A DNA stretch of 7,169 nucleotides from Nitrospirae bacterium RBG_13_39_12 (lineage in GTDB: Bacteria > Nitrospirota > Thermodesulfovibrionia > Thermodesulfovibrionales > SM23-35). Below, one piece after another: positions 1-7,023 of this stretch (position 1 is the stretch's first letter; each line of letters starts with the position of its first letter). The DNA lies in contig MHEF01000175.1 in NCBI GenBank assembly GCA_001805125.1, positions 1 through 7,169 on the forward strand. The letters are read 5' to 3'. A model generated the notes under the pieces. It was not told the DNA's origin. It searched no databases and saw nothing but the letters and a program-made list of their open reading frames with translations. The position numbers were made by a program, and so were the translations under genes.

Positions 1-1
1 A

Positions 2-1435
2 TCCAGTGAATCTTCAATTATAAGCGCGATTTCAGCATATTATTCGGGTCAAGGGGATGCCCTCGTCTCAGCAAAGAAGTCAGCCACGACACAGATAATT
101 CAGGCAAAGGATTATTCCGTCACAGATGAAGATTTGAAGGATGAAGATTCATCATCGTTTGATGATGGTGTAATGGTTGATGTTAATGAATTTGACAAGG
201 TTGTTGGAGATGCGCTTGACAGTGTAGAGGCTTATACTGAACAAGAAGATATGGCAGTCGGGGATGTTGAGGAGCCGATAGTTAAACTTGTCAACGGTAT
301 CCTTATAAATGCTATAAAAGGCGGGGCAAGCGACATCCATATCGAGCCATATGAGACTGCTCTGAGGGTCAGGTACAGGGTTGATGGTGTAATGTTTAAT
401 GCGATGAATCTGCCTTTAAAAATAAAGAATCCTGTAACTTCGAGACTAAAAATAATGTCGAAGCTTGATATAGCAGAGCGGAGACTTCCTCAGGATGGAA
501 GGATTAAATTAAGACTGGGTAAAAAAAGAGAGATAGATTTCCGTGTTTCAGTTCTGCCATGTCTTTTTGGTGAAAAAACGGTTCTCAGGATTCTTGATAA
601 GTCGAATCTTGAAGTAGATCTTACAAAACTTGGATTCGAGAAGGAAGCACTAAAGATATTCATGGATACACTTGAAAAACCTTATGGGATGTTGCTTGTT
701 ACAGGGCCTACCGGAAGTGGAAAGACGACCACACTTTATTCAGCATTAAGTTTCCTTAATAAACCTGGTATTAATATAATGACTGCAGAGGATCCCATTG
801 AATACAACTTTACAGGGATGAACCAGGTTCAAATGAAGGAAGAAATAGGCTTAACTTTTTCTGCCGCACTCAGGGCTTTTTTAAGACAGAGCCCTGATAT
901 TATTCTTGTCGGGGAGATTCGTGACTTTGAGACAGCAGAGATTGCGGTTAAGGCAGCTCTGACGGGACATCTCGTCCTGAGTACCCTGCATACAAATGAT
1001 GCCCCAAGCAGCATAAGCAGGTTATTGAATATGGGGATAGAGCCGTTTCTGGTCTCTGCATCTGTTATCCTTATAGCTGCTCAGAGGCTTGCAAGAAAAA
1101 TATGTCAAGAATGCAAGGAAGAGGAAAAGATTGCCATGCCTGCACTTGTAAAACTAGGATTTTCTGAGGAAGAAGCAAAAACAGTGGTATGTTACAAAGG
1201 CAAAGGGTGTCCTGTGTGCGGTGGTTCCGGCTATAAGGGAAGATTAGCCCTTTATGAGGTAATGGCTGTCGGACCAGAGATTAAAGAAATGATTCTTGAA
1301 GGAGCATCAACAGATGACATTAAAAAAACTGGATCAAAACTTGGCATGAAGACCTTAAGGATGAGTGGTCTTACCAAGGTTAAAGAAGGTATTACCTCTA
1401 TAGAAGAGGTGATGAGAGTTACTTTTGGCGATTAA
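2..1435 (+). CDS. pilB: Type IV pilus extension ATPase PilB, 5'-truncated by the window
   Basis: PilB is the cytoplasmic hexameric ATPase that powers pilin polymerisation at the inner-membrane platform. The frame is open from base 2, giving 477 visible residues. PilB is usually about 560-570 residues, so roughly 90 N-terminal residues, most of the N-terminal GspE/MshE-type domain, lie outside the window. The TTG at 134 is therefore internal, not the start. Counting from base 2, the tail of the N domain and an acidic linker occupy residues 1-90. The Asp-box DIHIEP starts at 111, Walker A GPTGSGKT is at 235-242, the Walker B-like strand IILVGEIRD is at 300-308, and the His-box GHLVLSTLHTND follows. 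A zinc tetracysteine, C368-x2-C371 and C403-x2-C406, is intact. This motif is typical of PilB/GspE and absent from PilT. GspE of a type II secretion system is the main alternative, but the neighbours pilT, pilC, pilS and pilR favour PilB. Confidence 0.96.
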   Translation, partial: SSESSIISAISAYYSGQGDALVSAKKSATTQIIQAKDYSVTDEDLKDEDSSSFDDGVMVDVNEFDKVVGDALDSVEAYTEQEDMAVGDVEEPIVKLVNGILINAIKGGASDIHIEPYETALRVRYRVDGVMFNAMNLPLKIKNPVTSRLKIMSKLDIAERRLPQDGRIKLRLGKKREIDFRVSVLPCLFGEKTVLRILDKSNLEVDLTKLGFEKEALKIFMDTLEKPYGMLLVTGPTGSGKTTTLYSALSFLNKPGINIMTAEDPIEYNFTGMNQVQMKEEIGLTFSAALRAFLRQSPDIILVGEIRDFETAEIAVKAALTGHLVLSTLHTNDAPSSISRLLNMGIEPFLVSASVILIAAQRLARKICQECKEEEKIAMPALVKLGFSEEEAKTVVCYKGKGCPVCGGSGYKGRLALYEVMAVGPEIKEMILEGASTDDIKKTGSKLGMKTLRMSGLTKVKEGITSIEEVMRVTFGD

Positions 1436-1544
1436 TTATGAATAATGCGGACATTTCCCGAAGTTTGTTTAATTTGATAAATTATTTAAATGAGGTTTTA
1501 TTGTTTTTATCAACAAAAACATTACTAATACCATTTGTTAAGTG

Positions 1545-1550
1545 TATACT
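1545..1550 (+). promoter_or_regulatory. Possible weak -10 element (TATACT) in the pilB-pilT gap
   Basis: TATACT matches the sigma-70 -10 consensus at 5 of 6 bases. A poor -35 candidate, TTACTA at 1522-1527, matches 3 of 6 with a 17-nt spacer. There is no TGn extension. It would start transcription roughly 100 nt upstream of pilT. The surrounding gap is very AT-rich, so a chance match is likely. It is listed only because this is the one place in the operon with room for a promoter. Confidence 0.22.
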
Positions 1551-1641
1551 AAAGAATCAGAAAATGTTTTTACACAGTATCTCTATGAGTTATCGGATTC
1601 ATTATCACAAATGCTTTATCCGGGTTAGGTAAAAGGAAAAA

Positions 1642-1647
1642 AGGAGG
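1642..1647 (+). promoter_or_regulatory. Ribosome binding site of pilT, with long spacing
   Basis: AGGAGG is a perfect Shine-Dalgarno core, but 12 nt separate it from the pilT ATG at 1660, longer than the usual 5-9. A second, out-of-frame ATG at 1649 lies only 1 nt after the core. It opens an 11-codon frame that ends at 1684, inside pilT. The pilT start at 1660 is still preferred, because the N-terminus it gives (MATLYDLL, then ASDLHIT) is standard for PilT. Confidence 0.75.
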
Positions 1648-1659
1648 AATGAAATATAA

Positions 1660-2754
1660 ATGGCTACCCTTTATGACTTATTAAAGGTAATGATAGAAAA
1701 GAATGCCTCAGATCTCCACATAACAACAGGAAGTCCCCCGAGGTTGAGAATAGACGGTCAGCTTGAGCTTGTTGATCATGCGACTTTAACACCTGCAGAC
1801 ACGAAGGCACTCTGCTATAGCGTTTTGACTGATGCACAGAAACATAAATATGAGGAGAATAATGAACTTGACCTGTCTTTTGGTGTCAAGGGCTTAAGTA
1901 GGTTCAGGGCGAATATATTTATGCAAAGAGGTGCAGTTGCAGGGGCATTCAGAACCATACCTTTTGAGATAAGGGGATTTAAGGACCTCGGGTTGCCTGA
2001 AATTGTTCATGATCTTGTAAAAAAACCACGTGGATTAATCCTTGTTACAGGACCTACGGGATGCGGGAAATCTACAACGCTCGCTGCTATGATAGACAGG
2101 ATAAACGCAGAGAGAAGTGAGCATATTATAACTGTTGAAGACCCGATAGAATATCTTCACGCACATAAGAAAAGTCTGGTAAACCAGAGAGAGGTTAATG
2201 CTGATACGGTATCCTTCAAGGCTGCACTGAAATATGTCCTCAGACAGGATCCCGACGTCGTTCTTATTGGTGAGATGCGTGACCTTGAGACAATAGAGGC
2301 GGCCCTTACAGTCTCAGAGACCGGGCACTTAACGCTTGCTACATTACATACAAACTCTGCAGTACAGACTATAAACCGTATTATTGATGTATTTCCACCA
2401 TATCAGCAGGAGCAGATAAGAGTTCAGTTGTCTTTTGTCCTTGAAGGAATACTTGCTCAGCAGCTCATTGCAAAGAAATCAGGAAAAGGAAGAGTTCTTG
2501 CAGTTGAATTGCTGGTACCAAATCCTGCTATAAGAAACCTGATAAGAGAGGATAAGATACACCAGATATATTCAATGATGCAGACGGGGCAGACAAAACA
2601 TGGCATGCAGACCATGAATCAGTCACTGTTTGATCTTTATTTAAAGGGATTATTGTCATATGAGGATGCTGTTGGAAGGTCACCTGTACCCGACGAAATG
2701 ATCGCAATGCTTCAGAAGAGCATGGCAGCAGCTTCTGGCCGAGGGAGGGGTTAA
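1660..2754 (+). CDS. pilT: Type IV pilus retraction ATPase PilT
   Basis: PilT is the hexameric cytoplasmic ATPase that drives pilus depolymerisation and retraction, which underlies twitching motility and DNA uptake. At 364 residues it is close to the usual family length of about 345-370. Visible landmarks are the N-terminal ASDLHIT region (16-22), Walker A GPTGCGKST (131-139), the Asp-box VEDPIEY (159-165), Walker B-like DVVLIGEMRD (199-208), the His-box GHLTLATLH (222-230) and the PilT signature AIRNLIRE (290-297). That signature is required for retraction in characterised PilT proteins and separates it from PilB; the tetracysteine of PilB is also absent. Walker A carries Cys135 where Ser is more common. 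Paralogue PilU remains possible in principle, but the intact AIRNLIRE and the position between pilB and pilC point to PilT. It is followed after 4 nt by pilC, and its last codons encode the pilC ribosome binding site. Confidence 0.97.
   Translation: MATLYDLLKVMIEKNASDLHITTGSPPRLRIDGQLELVDHATLTPADTKALCYSVLTDAQKHKYEENNELDLSFGVKGLSRFRANIFMQRGAVAGAFRTIPFEIRGFKDLGLPEIVHDLVKKPRGLILVTGPTGCGKSTTLAAMIDRINAERSEHIITVEDPIEYLHAHKKSLVNQREVNADTVSFKAALKYVLRQDPDVVLIGEMRDLETIEAALTVSETGHLTLATLHTNSAVQTINRIIDVFPPYQQEQIRVQLSFVLEGILAQQLIAKKSGKGRVLAVELLVPNPAIRNLIREDKIHQIYSMMQTGQTKHGMQTMNQSLFDLYLKGLLSYEDAVGRSPVPDEMIAMLQKSMAAASGRGRG
2743..2750 (+). promoter_or_regulatory. Ribosome binding site of pilC inside the pilT 3' end
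   Basis: GGGAGGGG lies 8 nt before the pilC ATG at 2759. It is made from the last Arg-Gly codons of pilT and sits just before the pilT stop (2752-2754). Ribosomes finishing pilT cover this site, so translation of the two genes is probably coupled. Confidence 0.75.
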
Positions 2755-2758
2755 AAAA

Positions 2759-3967
2759 ATGGCTACCGTTTTTCAATGGTCAGGAAAGACAACAAAGGGC
2801 ATTATTGAATCAGGAGAAATAACCGCTGGCACAAAAGAAGAGGTAATAGCACAACTAAGAAAAAGAAATATAACCGCGACTACTGTAGTAGAGAAACCTG
2901 CAAAAACAAGGAAGTTCGGGTTTGGAGGAGGGGTAAAGGATAAGGATATTGTGGTTTTTACCAGGCAGTTTGCCACAATGATAGATGCGGGGTTACCACT
3001 TGTCCAAGCACTCGATATACTATCCACACAGGTTGAGAATAAGTCTTTTGGCAGGACACTTGCACAGGTTAAGATAGATGTTGAGTCAGGCTCAACATAT
3101 GCCGATGCTCTAAAAAAGCATCCGAGGATATTTAGTGAATTATATTGTAATATGGTTGCAGCAGGTGAGGCTGGTGGCATACTGGACACAATACTTAACA
3201 GGCTGGCAGCCTATATAGAAAAGTCTATGAAGCTGAAGAAAAAAGTTAAAGGTGCGATGGTTTACCCTTTAGTTGTTTCGTCAATAGCTGTTTTGGTAAT
3301 TGCTGTAATAATGATATTTGTTGTTCCTACATTTTCAAAAATGTTTGCCTCCCTTGGTGGAACATTGCCTCTGCCGACAAGAATAGTAATTGGTACGAGT
3401 AACTTTATCGCGGGCATAGGCGGGTTGATGGTAGCAGGAGTGATAGCTGCTGTTATTGTATTTATTGTACAGTTTAGAAGAACAGAGAAAGGAAAAAAGG
3501 TAACAGATACAATACTGCTTAAGCTCCCAATTTTTGGGATGCTACTAAATAAGGTTGCTGTTGCAAAATTTACAAGGACACTGGGAACTCTTGTAAGCAG
3601 CGGTGTACCGATATTAGATGGTCTTGAGATAACAGCGAAGACATCGGGCAACAAGGTCATCGAATATTCGATCATGGATGTCAGAAAAGGAGTCGTGGCA
3701 GGAAAAACACTTGCTGAGCCTATAATGAAAGCAAAGGTATTCCCTCCAATGGTAACGCACATGATAGCAGTTGGTGAATCAACTGGTGCGCTTGATGCAA
3801 TGCTTAGCAAGATTGCTGATTTCTATGATGATGAAGTAGATGCATCTGTGTCAAACCTTACGGCAATGATGGAGCCGATGCTTATGGTATTTCTCGGAAC
3901 CACCGTTGGTTTTATAGTTATATCCATGTATCTTCCGATATTCAAGCTGATCACACTTATTAAATAG
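2759..3967 (+). CDS. pilC: Type IV pilus inner-membrane platform protein PilC
   Basis: PilC is the polytopic inner-membrane protein on which PilB and PilT dock and which is thought to hand pilin subunits to the growing fibre. Its 402 residues match the usual family length of about 400. Two T2SF (GspF) domains are visible as an internal repeat: FTRQFATMIDAGLPL at 67-81 is echoed by FTRTLGTLVSSGVPI at 271-285, and GEAGG at 136-140 by GESTG at 339-343. Three hydrophobic segments, at about 170-190, 214-238 and 373-393, agree with the three membrane helices known in this family. The N-terminal 60 residues form the small cytoplasmic domain (starting MATVFQWSGKT) that usually precedes the first T2SF domain. 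The ATG at 2759 has a good ribosome binding site and gives a standard N-terminus. GspF is the only close alternative, and the pil neighbours argue against it. Confidence 0.96.
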   Translation: MATVFQWSGKTTKGIIESGEITAGTKEEVIAQLRKRNITATTVVEKPAKTRKFGFGGGVKDKDIVVFTRQFATMIDAGLPLVQALDILSTQVENKSFGRTLAQVKIDVESGSTYADALKKHPRIFSELYCNMVAAGEAGGILDTILNRLAAYIEKSMKLKKKVKGAMVYPLVVSSIAVLVIAVIMIFVVPTFSKMFASLGGTLPLPTRIVIGTSNFIAGIGGLMVAGVIAAVIVFIVQFRRTEKGKKVTDTILLKLPIFGMLLNKVAVAKFTRTLGTLVSSGVPILDGLEITAKTSGNKVIEYSIMDVRKGVVAGKTLAEPIMKAKVFPPMVTHMIAVGESTGALDAMLSKIADFYDDEVDASVSNLTAMMEPMLMVFLGTTVGFIVISMYLPIFKLITLIK

Positions 3968-3971
3968 AGGG
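3967..3971 (+). promoter_or_regulatory. Ribosome binding site of pilS, overlapping the pilC stop
   Basis: GAGGG shares its first base with the pilC TAG stop (3965-3967) and lies only 2 nt before the pilS ATG at 3974. The short spacing suggests weak independent initiation, with pilS translation depending on ribosomes that have just ended pilC. This would keep the kinase at a lower level than the structural proteins, which is an inference. Confidence 0.5.
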
Positions 3972-3973
3972 AA

Positions 3974-5569
3974 ATGTCAGAAGATGCAGTAGCACTAAAA
4001 ATAAAGATAAAAGCCCTTATAGTTTTTCGGGCGGTATTTATCACCCTCCTTGCAGGCTCGTTTCACCTTTTTATTGAATATGAGAAATCTCAATATGTTC
4101 AAGCCCTCTATTATCTGACTGTCACTCTTTACATCCTTACTGTCATTTATTCCTTGCTGCTTGTAAAAATAAGAAATCTTGTTGCGTTTGCCTATACACA
4201 GTTAGTGCTGGATGTCATTTTTGAAATAATACTCATCTATACTACTGGTGGCATTGACAGCTGGTTTTCTTTCACACTTATTCTTACCGTTATATCTTCA
4301 ATTATAATATTGAACAAAAAAGCTGGTTATATTATTGCAACTTGTAGCAGTATCCTTTATGGGATTCTTGTAAACCTCCAGTTTCACCAAGTTCTGCCGA
4401 TGACAAGCGATATTGTGACCGAAGAGAAGGAATACTTATATAAGCTGTTTGTTCACATAATTTCCTTTTATCTCACTGCATATCTGAGTGGTTACCTTTC
4501 TTCACGCCTTGAGAAGACAGTGCAAAAACTTGAGGAAAAGGATATAGATTTACGCGACCTTGAGGTTTTCAACAGGGAAGTAGTAGAAAGTTTGCCGAGT
4601 GGCATATTTACTACAGATATTAAAGGTAATGTATTAATTTTCAACCGCACGGCTGAAAAGATAACAGGTATCAAAAAGGATTCTATCATAGGCCGGAGTA
4701 TTGATTTGCTCATACCATACTTTAAATTCCCTTTTTTTGAAGGACGTAAAGAGGATATAATAGTTGTTAAAGGAGTTCAAAAGATAATCGGACTGGGGAT
4801 ATCTACCCTTAAAGGCGCAGATGAAAGTCCCAAAGGTTATATTGGAATATTCCAGGATTTAACACAAATAAAAAAGCTTGAAGCAGGTATGAAACAGAAA
4901 GAGAAGATGGCAGCTATAGGAGAACTTGCATCAAATATCGCCCATGAGATAAGAAATCCTCTTGCATCTCTGAAGGGTTCTATAGAGATGCTTAAAGAAG
5001 ATTCGGTGCCTAAAAATTATAAGGAGAGGCTTATGGAGATTGCCCTAAACGAGATGGAGCGTCTCGACCGCATTATAAGTGATTTCCTAACTTATTCTAG
5101 ACCTGCGCATCCAGAGTTTAAAATATTTGACCTGCACAGGCTCCTTGATGAGACTTTAGAACTTCTAAAAAACGTTGAGCAAAATAAAGGACATGTCTTT
5201 ATAAAGAAAAACTATCAAGGTAATATTGAAGTAAATGCGGATCCGCAGAAGATGCGACAGGTTTTCTGGAACCTGGGGCTGAATGCATTAGAAGCTATGC
5301 CGGAAGGGGGCGAACTCGTTGTTGCTACGAGGAACGCGGGGGATGTTATAGAGATTAGTTTTAAAGATTCAGGAATTGGTATAAACAAAGAAAATGTTGA
5401 AAAAATCTTCTATCCTTTTTTTACTACAAAGGAACACGGTACCGGACTTGGACTTGCAATAGCATACAGGATTGTCGAGGAACATAAAGGCATGATAAAA
5501 GTGGACAGCAGTCCAGGAGCCGGTACTGTCTTTGAAATTATACTACCGAGGACAGATGGAAAAGAATAA
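3974..5569 (+). CDS. pilS: Membrane sensor histidine kinase PilS
   Basis: PilS autophosphorylates on His and passes the phosphate to PilR; in characterised systems it senses pilin levels in the inner membrane. The 531-residue length is close to that of known PilS proteins. The N-terminus has about six hydrophobic segments (near 13-32, 43-63, 68-88, 95-112, 116-136, 155-175) with almost no periplasmic domain, the PilS arrangement. A short coiled linker (about 176-200) leads to a PAS domain (about 200-300). The H-box AHEIRNPL (323-330) has H324 as phosphoacceptor; E325 and N328 fit the phosphatase ExxN motif. The ATPase domain is complete: N-box NLGLNALEAMP (433-443), G1 DSGIGI (465-470), F-box FYPFFTTKE (479-487) and G2 GTGLGLAI (489-496). 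An NtrB-like kinase is possible by domain class, but the six-helix sensor and the position before pilR support PilS. Its 3' end overlaps pilR by 14 nt. Confidence 0.93.
   Translation: MSEDAVALKIKIKALIVFRAVFITLLAGSFHLFIEYEKSQYVQALYYLTVTLYILTVIYSLLLVKIRNLVAFAYTQLVLDVIFEIILIYTTGGIDSWFSFTLILTVISSIIILNKKAGYIIATCSSILYGILVNLQFHQVLPMTSDIVTEEKEYLYKLFVHIISFYLTAYLSGYLSSRLEKTVQKLEEKDIDLRDLEVFNREVVESLPSGIFTTDIKGNVLIFNRTAEKITGIKKDSIIGRSIDLLIPYFKFPFFEGRKEDIIVVKGVQKIIGLGISTLKGADESPKGYIGIFQDLTQIKKLEAGMKQKEKMAAIGELASNIAHEIRNPLASLKGSIEMLKEDSVPKNYKERLMEIALNEMERLDRIISDFLTYSRPAHPEFKIFDLHRLLDETLELLKNVEQNKGHVFIKKNYQGNIEVNADPQKMRQVFWNLGLNALEAMPEGGELVVATRNAGDVIEISFKDSGIGINKENVEKIFYPFFTTKEHGTGLGLAIAYRIVEEHKGMIKVDSSPGAGTVFEIILPRTDGKE
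5548..5551 (+). promoter_or_regulatory. Ribosome binding site that sets the pilR start at 5556
   Basis: GAGG lies 4 nt before the ATG at 5556, inside the pilS coding region. It supports this ATG over the in-frame TTG at 5532. The upstream TTG would add eight residues that are only the shifted reading of the pilS 3' end and do not belong to a receiver domain, which here begins KGKILIVEDE. Confidence 0.55.
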
Positions 5570-6920
5570 AGGGAAAATACTTATAGTAGAAGATGAAAAG
5601 AGCATGAGAGAAGTCCTCAAGATTCTTCTGGAGGGAGAAAATTATCTGGTAACTTCGGCATCTGATGGGCTTGAGGGGCTGTCTTATATTAAAAAAGATA
5701 TATTCGACCTTGTTATAACAGACATGAAAATGCCAAAGGTTGACGGTTTTGAGTTTTTAAGGAAAACAAAAGAGATATCACCCAATACCCTTGTAATAAT
5801 GATAACTGCTTTTGGGACGACTGAGACCGCAATCGAAGCGATGAAAATGGGAGCGTATGATTATATTAATAAGCCGTTTAAAGTAGACGAGATAAGATTA
5901 ATTGTTAAGAAGGCGATCGAAAAGAAAAGGCTTAGTGAAGAGCTTGCACTCCTGAGAGAAAAGGTAAAAACATCGTATTCTCTTGAAAGTATTATAGGAA
6001 GAAGCCCTAAGATGCAGGAACTGTTTGCAATAATTCCCAGAATAGCACAAAGCAATTCAAATGTACTCATAATAGGTGAAAGTGGTTCAGGAAAAGAACT
6101 GGTTGCAACTGCCCTTCATAACCTCAGTAACAGAAGAGATAAAAATTTTGTTACAATAAATTGCGCTTCATTCCCGGAGGGCCTTCTTGAATCAGAACTG
6201 TTTGGTCATATGAAAGGAGCTTTTACCGGTGCGATATACAATAAACAGGGTCTTTTCGAGATAGCAGACGGCGGAAGTATTTTGCTCGATGAAATCGGAG
6301 AGATGCCGCCGAGCCTTCAGGCAAAGTTACTTAGAGTCATTGAGGGTGGTACATTCAGGCGTGTAGGCGGGACTAATGATATAAAAGTTGATGTAAGAAT
6401 TATCTCAGCTACGAACAAGGATGTTAAGGAAGAGATTGCTTCAGCCAGGTTCAGGGAGGATTTATATTACAGACTGAATGTTGTACCTATAAATATACCT
6501 CCTCTGAGAGAGAGAAAAGAAGATATACCATTGCTCCTGGATCACTTCATGAGAAAAATGTCCGATGGTACTAAAAAGATAAGCCCTGAAGCGATGAAGA
6601 TATTAATTGATTATTCCTGGAAGGGGAATGTCAGGGAACTTGAGAATGTTGTTGAACGTATAGCCCTTCTTGTAGACAAAGATGAGATAGCGCCGGCAGA
6701 ACTTCCCTCTGAGATAACCGGTTATCCGGGCGACATAAAATACATATCAGAATTGACGCGGGCAGGAATTGATATTGATAAGATTATCGGGGACATTGAA
6801 AAAACATATCTGCTCAAAGCACTTGAGATAGCAGATGGGATAAAGACAGAAGCAGCGAAACTTCTCAACCTGTCGTTCAGGTCATTCCGCCACAGGCTGC
6901 AAAAATATGGATTAAAATAA
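5556..6920 (+). CDS. pilR: Sigma-54-dependent response regulator PilR
   Basis: PilR is the NtrC-family partner of PilS and, in characterised systems, activates the sigma-54 promoter of pilA. From ATG 5556 it has 454 residues, close to the usual length of about 445-460. The receiver domain (about 6-120) has acidic residues E12 and D13, phosphoacceptor D56, T84 and K106. The AAA+ domain (about 145-375) has Walker A GESGSGKE (174-181), the sigma-54 contact loop GAFTGA (221-226), Walker B SILLDEIGE (241-249) and an arginine-finger region FREDLYYRLNVV (299-310). The C-terminal Fis-type helix-turn-helix (about 413-454) ends with LNLSFRSFRHRLQKYGL, the PilR-like form of this region. All key residues are present, so it should be a functional activator. 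The start overlaps the pilS end by 14 nt, which suggests coupled, stoichiometric synthesis. The extended TTG start at 5532 is less likely. Confidence 0.95.
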   Translation: MEKNKGKILIVEDEKSMREVLKILLEGENYLVTSASDGLEGLSYIKKDIFDLVITDMKMPKVDGFEFLRKTKEISPNTLVIMITAFGTTETAIEAMKMGAYDYINKPFKVDEIRLIVKKAIEKKRLSEELALLREKVKTSYSLESIIGRSPKMQELFAIIPRIAQSNSNVLIIGESGSGKELVATALHNLSNRRDKNFVTINCASFPEGLLESELFGHMKGAFTGAIYNKQGLFEIADGGSILLDEIGEMPPSLQAKLLRVIEGGTFRRVGGTNDIKVDVRIISATNKDVKEEIASARFREDLYYRLNVVPINIPPLRERKEDIPLLLDHFMRKMSDGTKKISPEAMKILIDYSWKGNVRELENVVERIALLVDKDEIAPAELPSEITGYPGDIKYISELTRAGIDIDKIIGDIEKTYLLKALEIADGIKTEAAKLLNLSFRSFRHRLQKYGLK

Positions 6921-6940
6921 AGCAAAAAAATATTTTAAAT

Positions 6941-6980
6941 TTTAAATCCAAAATCCTAAACAAATCCACAATACAAATTG
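6941..6980 (+). repeat. AT-rich stretch with three AAATCC words
   Basis: AAATCC occurs at 6944-6949, 6951-6956 and 6962-6967, followed by a related ACAAATTG, within strongly A-rich sequence right after pilR. The units are short and irregularly spaced (7 and 11 nt apart), so this is a degenerate repeat at best. It begins the non-coding 3' region and does not resemble a rho-independent terminator. Confidence 0.3.
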
Positions 6981-7023
6981 TCAGAAATAAAAAATGAGTA
7001 GAAGATTTAATAATTATTACACC

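Noticed and set aside
134..136. TTG at 134 as the start of pilB
   Set aside because: The same frame is open back to base 2 and encodes the end of the PilB N-terminal domain; starting at 134 would remove most of a family-typical domain.
1502..1521. Hairpin TGTTTTT/AAAAACA as a terminator after pilB
   Set aside because: The 7-bp stem has a single G-C pair and no following T-tract. It is too weak to terminate.
1438..1632. 64-codon + strand frame in the pilB-pilT gap
   Set aside because: There is no ribosome binding site before its ATG, no recognisable domain, and a composition typical of translated AT-rich spacer.
3262..3810. 182-codon reverse-strand frame opposite pilC
   Set aside because: It is a shadow of the pilC coding sequence with no homology-like motifs or start signals. 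The same applies to the other reverse-strand frames opposite pilB, pilT, pilS and pilR.
5532..5534. TTG at 5532 as the start of pilR
   Set aside because: The eight extra residues are not receiver-domain sequence, and the ATG at 5556 has its own ribosome binding site.
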